Shown piece by piece: positions 16,439 to 24,132 of a stretch of DNA of 64,000 bases. The DNA is from Sulfitobacter sp. Its GTDB lineage: Bacteria > Pseudomonadota > Alphaproteobacteria > Rhodobacterales > Rhodobacteraceae. The translations under genes and the position numbers were made by a program. Where the stretch lies: contig JABDKA010000049.1 in the NCBI GenBank assembly GCA_013002405.1, forward strand, positions 1-64,000, given 5' to 3'. Under the pieces are notes generated by a model. The model saw nothing but the letters and a program-made list of their open reading frames with translations, was not told the DNA's origin and did not search any database. Each line of letters opens with the position of its first letter. The stretch's first letter is position 1.

Positions 16439-16846
16439 ATCGTCCAATAACCCTAGCGCGAAGCACCCCTGTGAGGCGCGTCGGCGGATTACAGCATGTC
16501 ATGCCCGGAGGATGGGGGAATCCTGCAATCGAACCAGCCGCTTACATCAACAGCGCTTTCCTGATCCAGTGCGCGCCTTTTTTTGGCGGGGGCGATATCT
16601 GAACGCCACTTGTCATCGGATCGCTACCAAATCGTCAGAGAGGTCCCGCGAATCAGGGCAGCGAAAGGATGCACGACTCTGCGAGAAGTTGCGCTTGGCA
16701 GGAAAAGGATTGCGCGGCGGCCTATCGGGAATGGCCGCTCCATCTGCGCAGGCCGCAGCCCATGACTGACCACCTTGCGTTGGTGCAAGGTCCGGGACCC
16801 CTGGCATTTCGGGAACGTCCGGGATCGTTGGCGTGCGTTTACCAGT
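16439..16846. other. Intergenic stretch without a supported gene
   Basis: About 400 bases between the upstream side of the membrane-protein gene and the end of the RetSat-like gene. The open frames here (for instance one of 85 codons from 16512) have no Shine-Dalgarno and no protein-like composition. A CGCC-T7-GGCG hairpin is at about 16577-16591 but with the T run in the loop. It may be degraded sequence or a long leader; I see no RNA gene. Confidence 0.4.
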
Positions 16847-18397
16847 TTACCCCCGAATATGCTTGAACACCTTGGGCTCCACGCTCGCCGCGGCCAGAAG
16901 GCCGCCCCAGAGGGCACCTGGCACACCGGGGCTCGCCACGTCCTGACCCGCCAGATACAATCCCTCGACGGGTGTCTCAGCGCGCAACGCGTCGCTCATG
17001 ATGCGTTGGGGCGTGACATCCAGACCGTAGAAAGCGCCCCGATGATGCCCGGTGATTTCCGCGGTGGCGAGAGGCGTGGAAACCTCCTTGAAGACCACCA
17101 GTTTGGCAAGTTCGGGGAAGTAGGCTTTGAACTGCGCGAAGAGAGTTTCTTCCAGCTGGCTCTTGAAGGCCCGGTAGTCCTCACCCCGCGCCTGTGACGG
17201 AAGTTCGCCCCATCGGGCCACGGTCGACCAGTCCGTCCAGGCTATCAGTTCGCCCGCATGCTTTTGTCGGGGTCCCGGATCGTGCGAGGGATCCTTGAGA
17301 GAGGCGAAAGAAACGAACATCGCTGGCGGCTGACCCTTGGGCGCGTCCGTCCAGATTGCATCGACCTCTCCCGTTGGATACAGCCAATGGTTCGACCGTG
17401 TCGCCCCCGCCGCCTCAATATCGCCTTCAAAGCCCAAAAAGAGGCTGAAGTGCGCGATGGAGGCTGGAAGGGAAAGGATTTCCGCGCGCCAATCCTCCGG
17501 TCCGCATCCGTCGGGGAGGAGGGTGTTCACGGTCTCACGCGCGCCAATGCTTGAAATCACGACGTCGGATCGAAACTCCTCGCCATCTGCGGTTCGCACC
17601 CCATAAACCCGGTCGCCTTCGATCAGCAGACTTTCCACCGACACCCCTGCGCGGGCATCCCCGCCTGCCTTTGTAATCGTCGGCAGGATGTGGTCCGCGA
17701 TGGCGGCCCCGCCGCCGACCGGATACCAGGCTCCACAATCCAGGTAGGAGCCCGAGATGAGTGCGTGCAACGCAAAGCTTGCCTTGCTCGGCCGCCCGCC
17801 GTGATCGGCCCACTGTGCGGCAAAGGCGGCGGCCAGCAGGGGATTGGATGTGATTTCGTCGATCACCTCCTGGGTAGTCCGGCCGCACCAGCGTTCAGTG
17901 GTCCGGCTGTTCCACCACCGGAGCGCGGTGGCCGCAAGCTCCGGCATCGTCCGCGTCGGAAAGACACCCATGGCCGCATCGCGCCCGGCCTTCAGGGCGG
18001 CCGTCCAGGCCTCGATCGCCTCAATCTCATCCGGAAACCGTTCCTTGAAATCCAGTTCCTGCGCCTCGTAAGGCCGCGACAGCTGCAGTGGCGGGGCATC
18101 GCCGATGTGCAGATTGTCATAGACGGCACCCAGAGGTGCAAACTCAATGGGCGTGTCGGACAGCCAGTCGATCAAATTGCGCATAGGCTCGCCCGGCGCG
18201 ACACCGCTGAGGTAATGAATGCCCGCGTCCCAACTGAAACCCTCGCGGCTGAAACTGTGGGTCAGGCCACCGAGCTTTTGGTACTGCTCAAGCACCAGAA
18301 CCCTTTTCCCAAGTCGTGACAGGACGGCGGCGGCGCCCATTCCCCCCATGCCCGATCCAATGACGATGGCGTCCCAATTCTCCTTTTCGGTCTTCAT
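16847..18397 (-). CDS. CrtI/RetSat-like FAD oxidoreductase (phytoene dehydrogenase family)
   Basis: FAD flavoprotein of the phytoene dehydrogenase/carotenoid isomerase/retinol saturase group, 516 residues from ATG 18397 (the upstream open part is not protein-like). The N-terminal dinucleotide fold reads AIVIGSGMGGMGAAAVLSRLG with LEQYQKLGG after it, and the C-terminal FAD motif is GLYLAGQDVASPGVPGALWGG. There is no crtB, crtE or other carotenoid gene nearby, so it may act on another polyene or lipid. It is separated from the M24 gene upstream by 147 bases and is likely transcribed on its own. Confidence 0.85.
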   Translation of the reverse strand: MKTEKENWDAIVIGSGMGGMGAAAVLSRLGKRVLVLEQYQKLGGLTHSFSREGFSWDAGIHYLSGVAPGEPMRNLIDWLSDTPIEFAPLGAVYDNLHIGDAPPLQLSRPYEAQELDFKERFPDEIEAIEAWTAALKAGRDAAMGVFPTRTMPELAATALRWWNSRTTERWCGRTTQEVIDEITSNPLLAAAFAAQWADHGGRPSKASFALHALISGSYLDCGAWYPVGGGAAIADHILPTITKAGGDARAGVSVESLLIEGDRVYGVRTADGEEFRSDVVISSIGARETVNTLLPDGCGPEDWRAEILSLPASIAHFSLFLGFEGDIEAAGATRSNHWLYPTGEVDAIWTDAPKGQPPAMFVSFASLKDPSHDPGPRQKHAGELIAWTDWSTVARWGELPSQARGEDYRAFKSQLEETLFAQFKAYFPELAKLVVFKEVSTPLATAEITGHHRGAFYGLDVTPQRIMSDALRAETPVEGLYLAGQDVASPGVPGALWGGLLAAASVEPKVFKHIRG

Positions 18398-18544
18398 TCT
18401 GAAATCCCTTCTCTGTGGCGCAATACTGAAATGATATTCAGGAAATAGATGTCGGATGTTCGCGGCATTTAACCGAAAGAAGCGACCGGCACATTTGATC
18501 GACGTCAATTCGGGGTGGTGTAGAAACAAGCGCGCCTTGCCAAA

Positions 18545-19696
18545 TCAGATAATGACGTCTGGCAGGTCCTTGGGATGGTGCGTGATCGCCTCAAAACCAT
18601 CGTCGGTCACGATAAAGCTGTCGCCGACCTGGGCGCGGAAGCTGTCGACCGTGACGGAACCGTCGATGGCAAAGACCATGCCCGGCTGCAGGGTCGTTCT
18701 GTCGCCGGTGACCAGCTGCGGCTTTTCCAAAAAGCTGAAGCCGGTCGCACGCCCGCAGCGGAAGGGATAGTCATACCCGGCGCTCTGGATCACATCGGCA
18801 TAGGCGGTGTGCACGCTTTCCGCCGTCACACCGGGGCGCAGGGCAGCAAGGGCAGCCCGCTGGCTTTCCACCGCAACGCCATAAACCTGCGCCTGGGATT
18901 TGTCTGCGATTTCCCCGATCCAGAAAGTGCGGTCAAAACCCAGCTTGAACCGGTGGAAGTTCGTCATGCCGCAGAAACACAGAAAGACCGGCTCGCCCTT
19001 CCTCATGATGCGGGTTGAGGCACGGTGGTGGGTTTTGGTGATTTCGGGGCCAGAGGCCATGATCTGCAGGAAATGCGTGTTGGGCGACATATCCGCATCA
19101 TCGTAGTGGGCCGAGAGCAATTCAGCCGCCTTTCGGGTGCCCGCCTCGGAGGTTGCGAGGGCCACTTCGTATTCGGGCACGCCGTCTCCGATAGCCGCGC
19201 GCCCGGCGGCCATCATGGCCCCGGCCACTTCGCCCGCGTGCCGGGCGAGTTGCAGCTCTTCGTTTGACTTGATCATCCGCATGTCCGCCAGCAACGGAGT
19301 GACGGTGGTCAGGCGCTTGGATGGGATCAGATCGCCAAGGTACGCACGCACAAGGGGCGGCATCTGATCCGGCTCGATCCCGATCTTGGCCGCTCCCTTG
19401 GCGATCTGGGGCAGTTCGGCGCGCCATTCGCCACCCATGCCGTCATTCCAGGGCGCGATGCGGTCGACACGGGCCGCTGACCGAGCAGCGTTGAAGTCAA
19501 GGTTGGGGGTGATCAGCAGCGTCTCGCCATCACGTGGGATGGCCAGGATGGTCGGTCTGCCGAACTCCATATGCAGGTAGTCGTAGTAGCCTGTCAGGTA
19601 ATAGACGTTGTCGTCATCGGTGATGAGCGCCACATCGATGCCCGCCTCTTGCAGACGTGCGCGGAAAGCCTGCTGTCGGGTTTGATAGTCCGTCAT
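18545..19696 (-). CDS. Creatinase-like M24 family hydrolase without canonical metal ligands
   Basis: Two-domain pita-bread-fold protein, 383 residues. The N-terminal domain has the creatinase-like YYLTGYYDYLHMEFGRP (about 32-48), and the catalytic domain begins near residue 136 with LADMRMIKSNEELQLARHAGE. The five metal ligands of M24 peptidases (Asp, Asp, His, Glu, Glu) are not where expected: the Asp region reads FCGMTNFHRFKLGF (241-254), the His region CGRATGF, the first Glu is Asp345 and the second is Gly358. Creatinase likewise works without metal, so this is more likely an amidino- or amide hydrolase than an aminopeptidase. Substrate unknown; ectoine hydrolase-type enzymes are another comparison. 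Confidence 0.82.
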   Translation of the reverse strand: MTDYQTRQQAFRARLQEAGIDVALITDDDNVYYLTGYYDYLHMEFGRPTILAIPRDGETLLITPNLDFNAARSAARVDRIAPWNDGMGGEWRAELPQIAKGAAKIGIEPDQMPPLVRAYLGDLIPSKRLTTVTPLLADMRMIKSNEELQLARHAGEVAGAMMAAGRAAIGDGVPEYEVALATSEAGTRKAAELLSAHYDDADMSPNTHFLQIMASGPEITKTHHRASTRIMRKGEPVFLCFCGMTNFHRFKLGFDRTFWIGEIADKSQAQVYGVAVESQRAALAALRPGVTAESVHTAYADVIQSAGYDYPFRCGRATGFSFLEKPQLVTGDRTTLQPGMVFAIDGSVTVDSFRAQVGDSFIVTDDGFEAITHHPKDLPDVII

Positions 19697-19799
19697 CCCT
19701 TTTTCTCCGCTGCCGATAGAGTCGCGCAGACCAAGAGTGCGTGAGGTTTAGCAGAGATGACAGCTTTTTCTAAAGGAGCACGGCACCGGGCCACCGCCT

Positions 19800-21179
19800 T
19801 CAGTTGATGCTGATCACCCTCTCTGGGTTCTCACCTTTCGCGGTTTCGCAGGCATCCGGCGCCGAATTGCAGAACATCACGGTCCGTCCGGTAAGTTGCC
19901 TGATCCGCTCCAAAATGGCGATTTCCTTCTGAATGAAGGCTTTGCGCGCGGAATCCATCTCACTCACCTTGCCGGTCAGGTAGATCTGACCTTGGACGGC
20001 TGAAACACGTTCCGCAATCGCCTGCGTGTCTGACTGCCAGTCCCGGTGGGTGCTGAATTGCATGAAGGTAAGCTGCAGGTGAAAGGCGGCGACAAGCAGG
20101 AGAAGCTTTGGTGTGATCTGCCGGTGGTCTGCAGCGTCTCGGTGCAGGATGATTGCCGCGCGGACCACGATCAGGGCGTAGAAGACCCAGGCGAAGATGA
20201 AGGCACGGGGTGGGGTGATCACGCCGAGTTTGAGAACCTGCACCACGATCAGCGCAATGCCCATCCAAAGACCCGCATGTAGATATAGAGCCTCAAGCCG
20301 CGCTCTCTTGACCAGCACCAGGGTGGCGCCGCCGAACAGGGCGATATGGAAAAAGAGCGCGGGCTGGAAATCGAAGGTTGAGCGGTCAAAGAAATGGGCA
20401 AAGGACTGGAGGATCAAAGGAATATTCGTGATCAAACCATTGAGGTCGGCGGCGGGCGTACCCTCGCGCCATTCGGCCGGGGGGACGCCAAAGACGCCAT
20501 GGACCTGCCAGTTGATCGCGAATGCTGTCAGAACGGCCAGGACAAAGCTTGTCGTGAAGAGGCTGAGAAGACCGAAGAGGTCGAGGAAGGACCTTCTGTA
20601 GGTGCGGGCCAGGCATACCGCCAGCAGCAGAAGCGGGTAGGTCGTGTAGGCCAGGAAGGTGAGCGTGACGAAGAGGGGCAGCAATGCGCGATGGGTGCGG
20701 ACCGAAAGGGTGCAGCCGAGTGCGGCGTAAAGCGCGACAAGGGCAAGCCCCGGAATGAGTGTGTTGAACCAGAGCGCGATCAGGGAGGCCGATGGGGCCA
20801 CGAGCACGATCAGGGCAAGAACCGCGGCGAACCAGGGGGAGCCGTCCCTGCCCATCGCCACCACGCCGATGGCGGCGGCAAAGAGCGCCCATAGGGCCTG
20901 GTAGACCGCGAAATTCAGCCAGGCGGGTGTCACGATCTCTCGCAGATGCCAGAGGTAGTTGACCCAACGTCCTTCGTGCAGGGTTTTGGGCCAGAAGGCG
21001 TCCGGCTCAGCGAAGAAGGCGGGATAATCATCGTGTCGGATCAGGGGATCCGCTATCGTGGGGAGCGAGATCAGCAAGACACCGATCAGGGCCACGACAA
21101 ACGTGGGCCAGAGCCGAACACCCTCCCGTTCTGCTTCGGTGGGTGCGTAGTCCGTCGAATAGGTAGCGGCGTGCGTCAT
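19800..21179 (-). CDS. Multi-pass glucosyltransferase, GtrII-like
   Basis: Integral membrane protein of 459 residues with about ten hydrophobic segments and a C-terminal soluble tail. After the first helix comes IRHDDYPAFF, the acidic motif in the first external loop expected for the Glucos_trans_II type of serotype-converting glucosyltransferases. ATG 21179 overlaps the stop of the methyltransferase gene (ATGA). With GtrB- and GtrA-like genes upstream it should transfer a flipped bactoprenol-linked sugar to a surface polysaccharide at the periplasmic face. Family assignment rests on topology, this motif and context. Confidence 0.75.
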   Translation of the reverse strand: MTHAATYSTDYAPTEAEREGVRLWPTFVVALIGVLLISLPTIADPLIRHDDYPAFFAEPDAFWPKTLHEGRWVNYLWHLREIVTPAWLNFAVYQALWALFAAAIGVVAMGRDGSPWFAAVLALIVLVAPSASLIALWFNTLIPGLALVALYAALGCTLSVRTHRALLPLFVTLTFLAYTTYPLLLLAVCLARTYRRSFLDLFGLLSLFTTSFVLAVLTAFAINWQVHGVFGVPPAEWREGTPAADLNGLITNIPLILQSFAHFFDRSTFDFQPALFFHIALFGGATLVLVKRARLEALYLHAGLWMGIALIVVQVLKLGVITPPRAFIFAWVFYALIVVRAAIILHRDAADHRQITPKLLLLVAAFHLQLTFMQFSTHRDWQSDTQAIAERVSAVQGQIYLTGKVSEMDSARKAFIQKEIAILERIRQLTGRTVMFCNSAPDACETAKGENPERVISIN

Positions 21180-21949
21180 GCAAGCTGGCCGGTCGGGTTG
21201 GATTTGCGCCGGGCGCGTGCTGCGATGATCTTGGCGCGGGTTTGCGCGATACGGGTGACGGTCCCTTCGGGAAGGTGTGACACCAGCGCCCGGCGCAGTT
21301 TCCAAAGTGCGTCGCCGCCATTTTCAACCGCCTGACCGGCGGGCACTTCGCAGGCCAGAACTTCCGCTGGCAGACCCCTCCGGCCAGCCTCATTTACGTA
21401 CAAGATGGCGTTAAAACGGTACCAGGGTTCAACCTCTTGTGCGCCTTTGAGCCGTGGACGTAGACAATCGAAGGCGGTGTAGCCGCGCGTGGCGAAGAGA
21501 TCCTGCCAGAAGGAAAGCGGCTGTTCGTTGACGTGAAATTCTCCGCCCTGACCGGTTACGGCCGCAGAGAAGAGGACGCGGTCAGAGGCGCGGGTGAGGC
21601 TGTCAACAAGCGTTTCCGAGGCGGAGGTTGGCAGGTGTTCGCCCACCTCAAGGCTTTGCGCCAAGTCGAAGAGGCGGCCTGTCTCAACCGGTTTTGTAAG
21701 ATCGGCGGCCAGAAAGCAGTCCTTGGGCACCGCAAGCTGCGTGCGATCGACGTAGTCACCGTCGACGGCCAGCACTTCGCCTGCGCCGAAGTTCTGCCAT
21801 TCGTTCAGCCAGACGCCGCGGCCGCTGCCCAGATCCAGTACGCTTGCGGGTTCGATCCAGGGGCCCAATTCGCCGATGAGTCGCTGCGCGGAGCGGCGCG
21901 CGCCCTCATCGATGTAGTCGAAAAAGGTGTTGTTATAGATATGTGTCAC
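21176..21949 (-). CDS. Class I SAM-dependent methyltransferase in the gtr operon
   Basis: Putative methyltransferase, 257 residues from GTG 21949, which overlaps the gtrA stop (GTGA). Motif I reads VLDLGSGRGVWLNEW at about residues 37-51, followed by the acidic VDGDY of motif II; LAQSLEVGEHL is the motif IV region. The C-terminal 60 residues are rich in Arg and Ala and extend past the core fold. It lies between gtrA and the membrane glucosyltransferase, so it may methylate the sugar or the polysaccharide that the operon modifies. Confidence 0.82.
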   Translation of the reverse strand: MTHIYNNTFFDYIDEGARRSAQRLIGELGPWIEPASVLDLGSGRGVWLNEWQNFGAGEVLAVDGDYVDRTQLAVPKDCFLAADLTKPVETGRLFDLAQSLEVGEHLPTSASETLVDSLTRASDRVLFSAAVTGQGGEFHVNEQPLSFWQDLFATRGYTAFDCLRPRLKGAQEVEPWYRFNAILYVNEAGRRGLPAEVLACEVPAGQAVENGGDALWKLRRALVSHLPEGTVTRIAQTRAKIIAARARRKSNPTGQLA

Positions 21950-22347
21950 GACAATTTCTCCGTTTGATTGGGATCCCTGCCAAAGACCCAGAGTGACATT
22001 AGAATGAAGTTCTGTAGGGGAAGGATAACCGTGACCATCAAGGCGGATACGCCATCGCTTAGGCCAAGGTGCGGCCCGATCCATCCGGTGACGAGCGCGG
22101 AGGTCAGGAAGCCCAGCCCGATCATCACGCTGAAACGCAGAAACTGCCAACTGTCGGCCAGCTTGCGGTCGAAGGTGAAGGCCGCCTGCCCGATATACTG
22201 AACCGCCACGGCCAGTCCGAATGCTAGCGCGTTGGCCAGCGCCTGCGCGACCCCAAGGTGCAGCAGCACCAGATAGGCCAGCACATAAAGGCCGGCAACG
22301 CCCACACCCACCAGGGCAAACCGCACCATGGTCCCACCCGTGCGCAT
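21946..22347 (-). CDS. gtrA: GtrA family membrane protein
   Basis: Small four-helix protein, 133 residues, the normal GtrA length. It has the GtrA-typical start FALVGVGVAGLYVLAYLVLL and AVQYIGQAAFTFDRK between helices 2 and 3. GtrA proteins are thought to flip bactoprenol-phosphate sugars. Its start is two bases downstream of the gtrB stop. Confidence 0.88.
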   Translation of the reverse strand: MRTGGTMVRFALVGVGVAGLYVLAYLVLLHLGVAQALANALAFGLAVAVQYIGQAAFTFDRKLADSWQFLRFSVMIGLGFLTSALVTGWIGPHLGLSDGVSALMVTVILPLQNFILMSLWVFGRDPNQTEKLS

Positions 22348-22349
22348 CG

Positions 22350-23324
22350 TCAGGCCCGCTTTCTCAGCGGTGTGGGCTCATTGATCTGCGCTTCCTCGGC
22401 TCCGTTCGCCTCGGCATGCTCGGACTTGTAGTAAAGCGGACGACCCTTCGCTTCGATATAGAGGCGGCCGATGTATTCCCCCATAATACCCAAGGTGAGG
22501 AGTTGGATCCCTGAAAAGATGCTGATCGCCAGGACGATGGAGGCCCAACCGGGTGCCGTCTGGTAGACGATCAGGGAGTGAAGCACGTAGATCATCATCA
22601 GCGCGGAAAACCCGAGGCTGAAGAAGGAAAGGCGCGTCGCCAGTTTCAGCGGCTTGGTCGAAAATGCGGTGATGGCGTCCGTGGCAAAGCGCAGCATCTT
22701 GCGCAGCGGATATTTCGTCTCGCCCCATTCGCGGCCCGCGCGGGTGTATTCGATGCCGATCTGGCTGAATCCGACCCAGGCGAACATGCCGCGGATAAAC
22801 CGTGCGCGTTCCGGCATGGCGAGAACAGCGTCCAGCGCGCGTCGGCTGACAAGGCGGAAATCACCGGTGTCGCGTGGTATTTCGATATCCGACATGATGT
22901 TCAGAAAGCGGTAAAAGCCGTAGGCGGTGACCCGCTTGAAAAGCGTCTCGCCCTTCCGTTCAATCCGGCGTCCGTAGACGACATCGTGACCCCGGTCCAT
23001 CATTTGCATCATGTCGGCCAGAAGCTCGGGTGGATCCTGAAGATCCGCGTCCAGCATGAAGATCCGCTCGCCCTTCGCCGCCTCTAGACCTGCGGTAAGG
23101 GCAACCTGATGCCCGCGATTGGCGGAAAGGCGCAGACCGGCCAGTTGCGGGCAGGTCTTGCGGGCCTCTTCGATGGCCTGCCAGGTGCCGTCCGTGGAGC
23201 CGTCATCGACCAGAATGATCTCGGCCTGCTTCCCGTAAACGGCCGTCGTCTCATAGAGCCGAACCACCAGATGCGGGATCGACTCCTGTTCATTCATGCA
23301 GGGTACGACAACGGAAAGTAACAT
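22350..23324 (-). CDS. gtrB: Bactoprenol glucosyl transferase-like GT2 (GtrB/DPM1 family)
   Basis: Glycosyltransferase family 2 protein, 324 residues: the N-terminal GT-A domain starts LLSVVVPCMNEQESIPHLV, the nucleotide site is LVDDGSTDGTW, and the metal/sugar motif is MLDADLQDPPELL near residue 94. Two C-terminal hydrophobic helices (about 235-258 and 270-292) anchor it to the inner membrane as in GtrB and ArnC. It would load a sugar onto undecaprenyl phosphate at the cytoplasmic face and is first in the operon. Confidence 0.92.
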   Translation of the reverse strand: MLLSVVVPCMNEQESIPHLVVRLYETTAVYGKQAEIILVDDGSTDGTWQAIEEARKTCPQLAGLRLSANRGHQVALTAGLEAAKGERIFMLDADLQDPPELLADMMQMMDRGHDVVYGRRIERKGETLFKRVTAYGFYRFLNIMSDIEIPRDTGDFRLVSRRALDAVLAMPERARFIRGMFAWVGFSQIGIEYTRAGREWGETKYPLRKMLRFATDAITAFSTKPLKLATRLSFFSLGFSALMMIYVLHSLIVYQTAPGWASIVLAISIFSGIQLLTLGIMGEYIGRLYIEAKGRPLYYKSEHAEANGAEEAQINEPTPLRKRA

Positions 23325-23703
23325 GCTCAGCCCTTTGGGGTTCTATCGCAGGACCAAATTTAGGGATGGTTTGTGTCCCAAATTGGGCTTGGATTGGGCG
23401 ATACTCTGAAACAGTTTGTCTTTCATTTGGAAACGACGCTTTGAATTTGCCCGGTCCGTCGTCACACGCACACCTTCATGGACCCTCGAGCGGTGTCGAG
23501 TGACCCTTCTGACAATTAGAAATAGGCAGCAAGTAACTGGGAATGCAGGGGGAGGTCACAAAAATAATTCCTAAATAGATATATATTTCAATGGTTTGAT
23601 CTCATTATCAGGCAACTACTGCACATTTTTTTGAACCATTTTTTCTTACAGTCGTTGTTTTCCCAACACCGCCTTGATGGCGTAGAAATGAAAGGAACTA
23701 GAG
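23325..23703. other. AT-rich divergent intergenic region
   Basis: 379 bases between gtrB and the small protein gene, clearly lower in GC than its neighbours from about 23560 to 23660. It holds short inverted repeats (CCCAA-A-TTGGG at 23377-23387, CTCGA-N6-TCGAG at 23485-23500) and widely spaced AATGGTT/AACCATT arms at 23590 and 23634 before a T run. It should contain both divergent promoters; I cannot assign them base by base. Confidence 0.45.
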
Positions 23704-23985
23704 ATGAAGACAGGACTCGCAATCGCAGGTGTCGTTGTTGTCGCCGCCGTGGCCGCCGCAGGTTTCTACATGGTCGACATCGACCAAACCCAGGAAACGC
23801 GCCTGCCGGACGTTGAAGTCACCGTCGAAGACGGCCAAATGCCCAAGTTCGACGCTGAGGTAGGTTCGGTGAGTGTCGGGCAGGAAGAGGTGACCGTCGA
23901 GGTGCCTGAAGTCAATGTGACGATGGAAGAAGAGACCGTCACGGTCCCGAAGATCAGCGTCAATCCGCCAAGCGACGACAGCTAA
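23704..23985 (+). CDS. Small acidic membrane-anchored protein
   Basis: 93-residue protein with a single N-terminal hydrophobic helix (about residues 4-23, LAIAGVVVVAAVAAAGFYMV) and a strongly acidic tail. The tail is made of repeated Val-rich beta-like segments such as VEVTVEDG, EVTVEVPEVNVTM and EETVTVPKISV, with no Cys. AAAGGA lies nine bases before ATG 23704 and a strong terminator follows, so it is a single-gene transcript. The tail would face the periplasm. I do not recognise the family. Confidence 0.7.
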   Translation: MKTGLAIAGVVVVAAVAAAGFYMVDIDQTQETRLPDVEVTVEDGQMPKFDAEVGSVSVGQEEVTVEVPEVNVTMEEETVTVPKISVNPPSDDS

Positions 23986-24010
23986 CCGCAAATTCAGAAC
24001 ACTTTGAGAA

Positions 24011-24035
24011 GCCCCGCCAATCGGCGGGGCTTTTT
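24011..24035 (+). terminator. Rho-independent terminator
   Basis: GCCCCGCC-AATC-GGCGGGGC stem followed by TTTTT, 26 bases after the stop of the small acidic protein gene. It ends that transcript, so the reductive dehalogenase gene downstream must have a promoter between here and 24133. Confidence 0.92.
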
Positions 24036-24132
24036 GCTGTGGGAAGGGCATGCCAAAGGTAGTCGTGGCATCGTCCGGCCACTTCACGCTATCAATGTCC
24101 TGCGCACTTTGCCCCAGCGGCAGGAGACCCGC

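Noticed and set aside
16515-16545. Leftward GGTTCGATT resembling a tRNA T-loop
   Set aside because: The base after the loop and the flanking stem do not pair as a T-arm, and no D-arm, anticodon arm or acceptor stem can be folded around it.
16512-16769. 85-codon open frame in the noncoding gap
   Set aside because: No ribosome-binding site, Arg/Ser-rich random-like composition, and overlapping open frames of similar quality on both strands.
4035-19696. HyuAB plus the creatinase-like protein as one creatinine pathway
   Set aside because: They are about 11 kb apart in separate operons, the isochorismatase-fold protein lacks the Cys needed for N-carbamoylsarcosine hydrolysis, and lyase/hydro-lyase genes do not fit creatinine.
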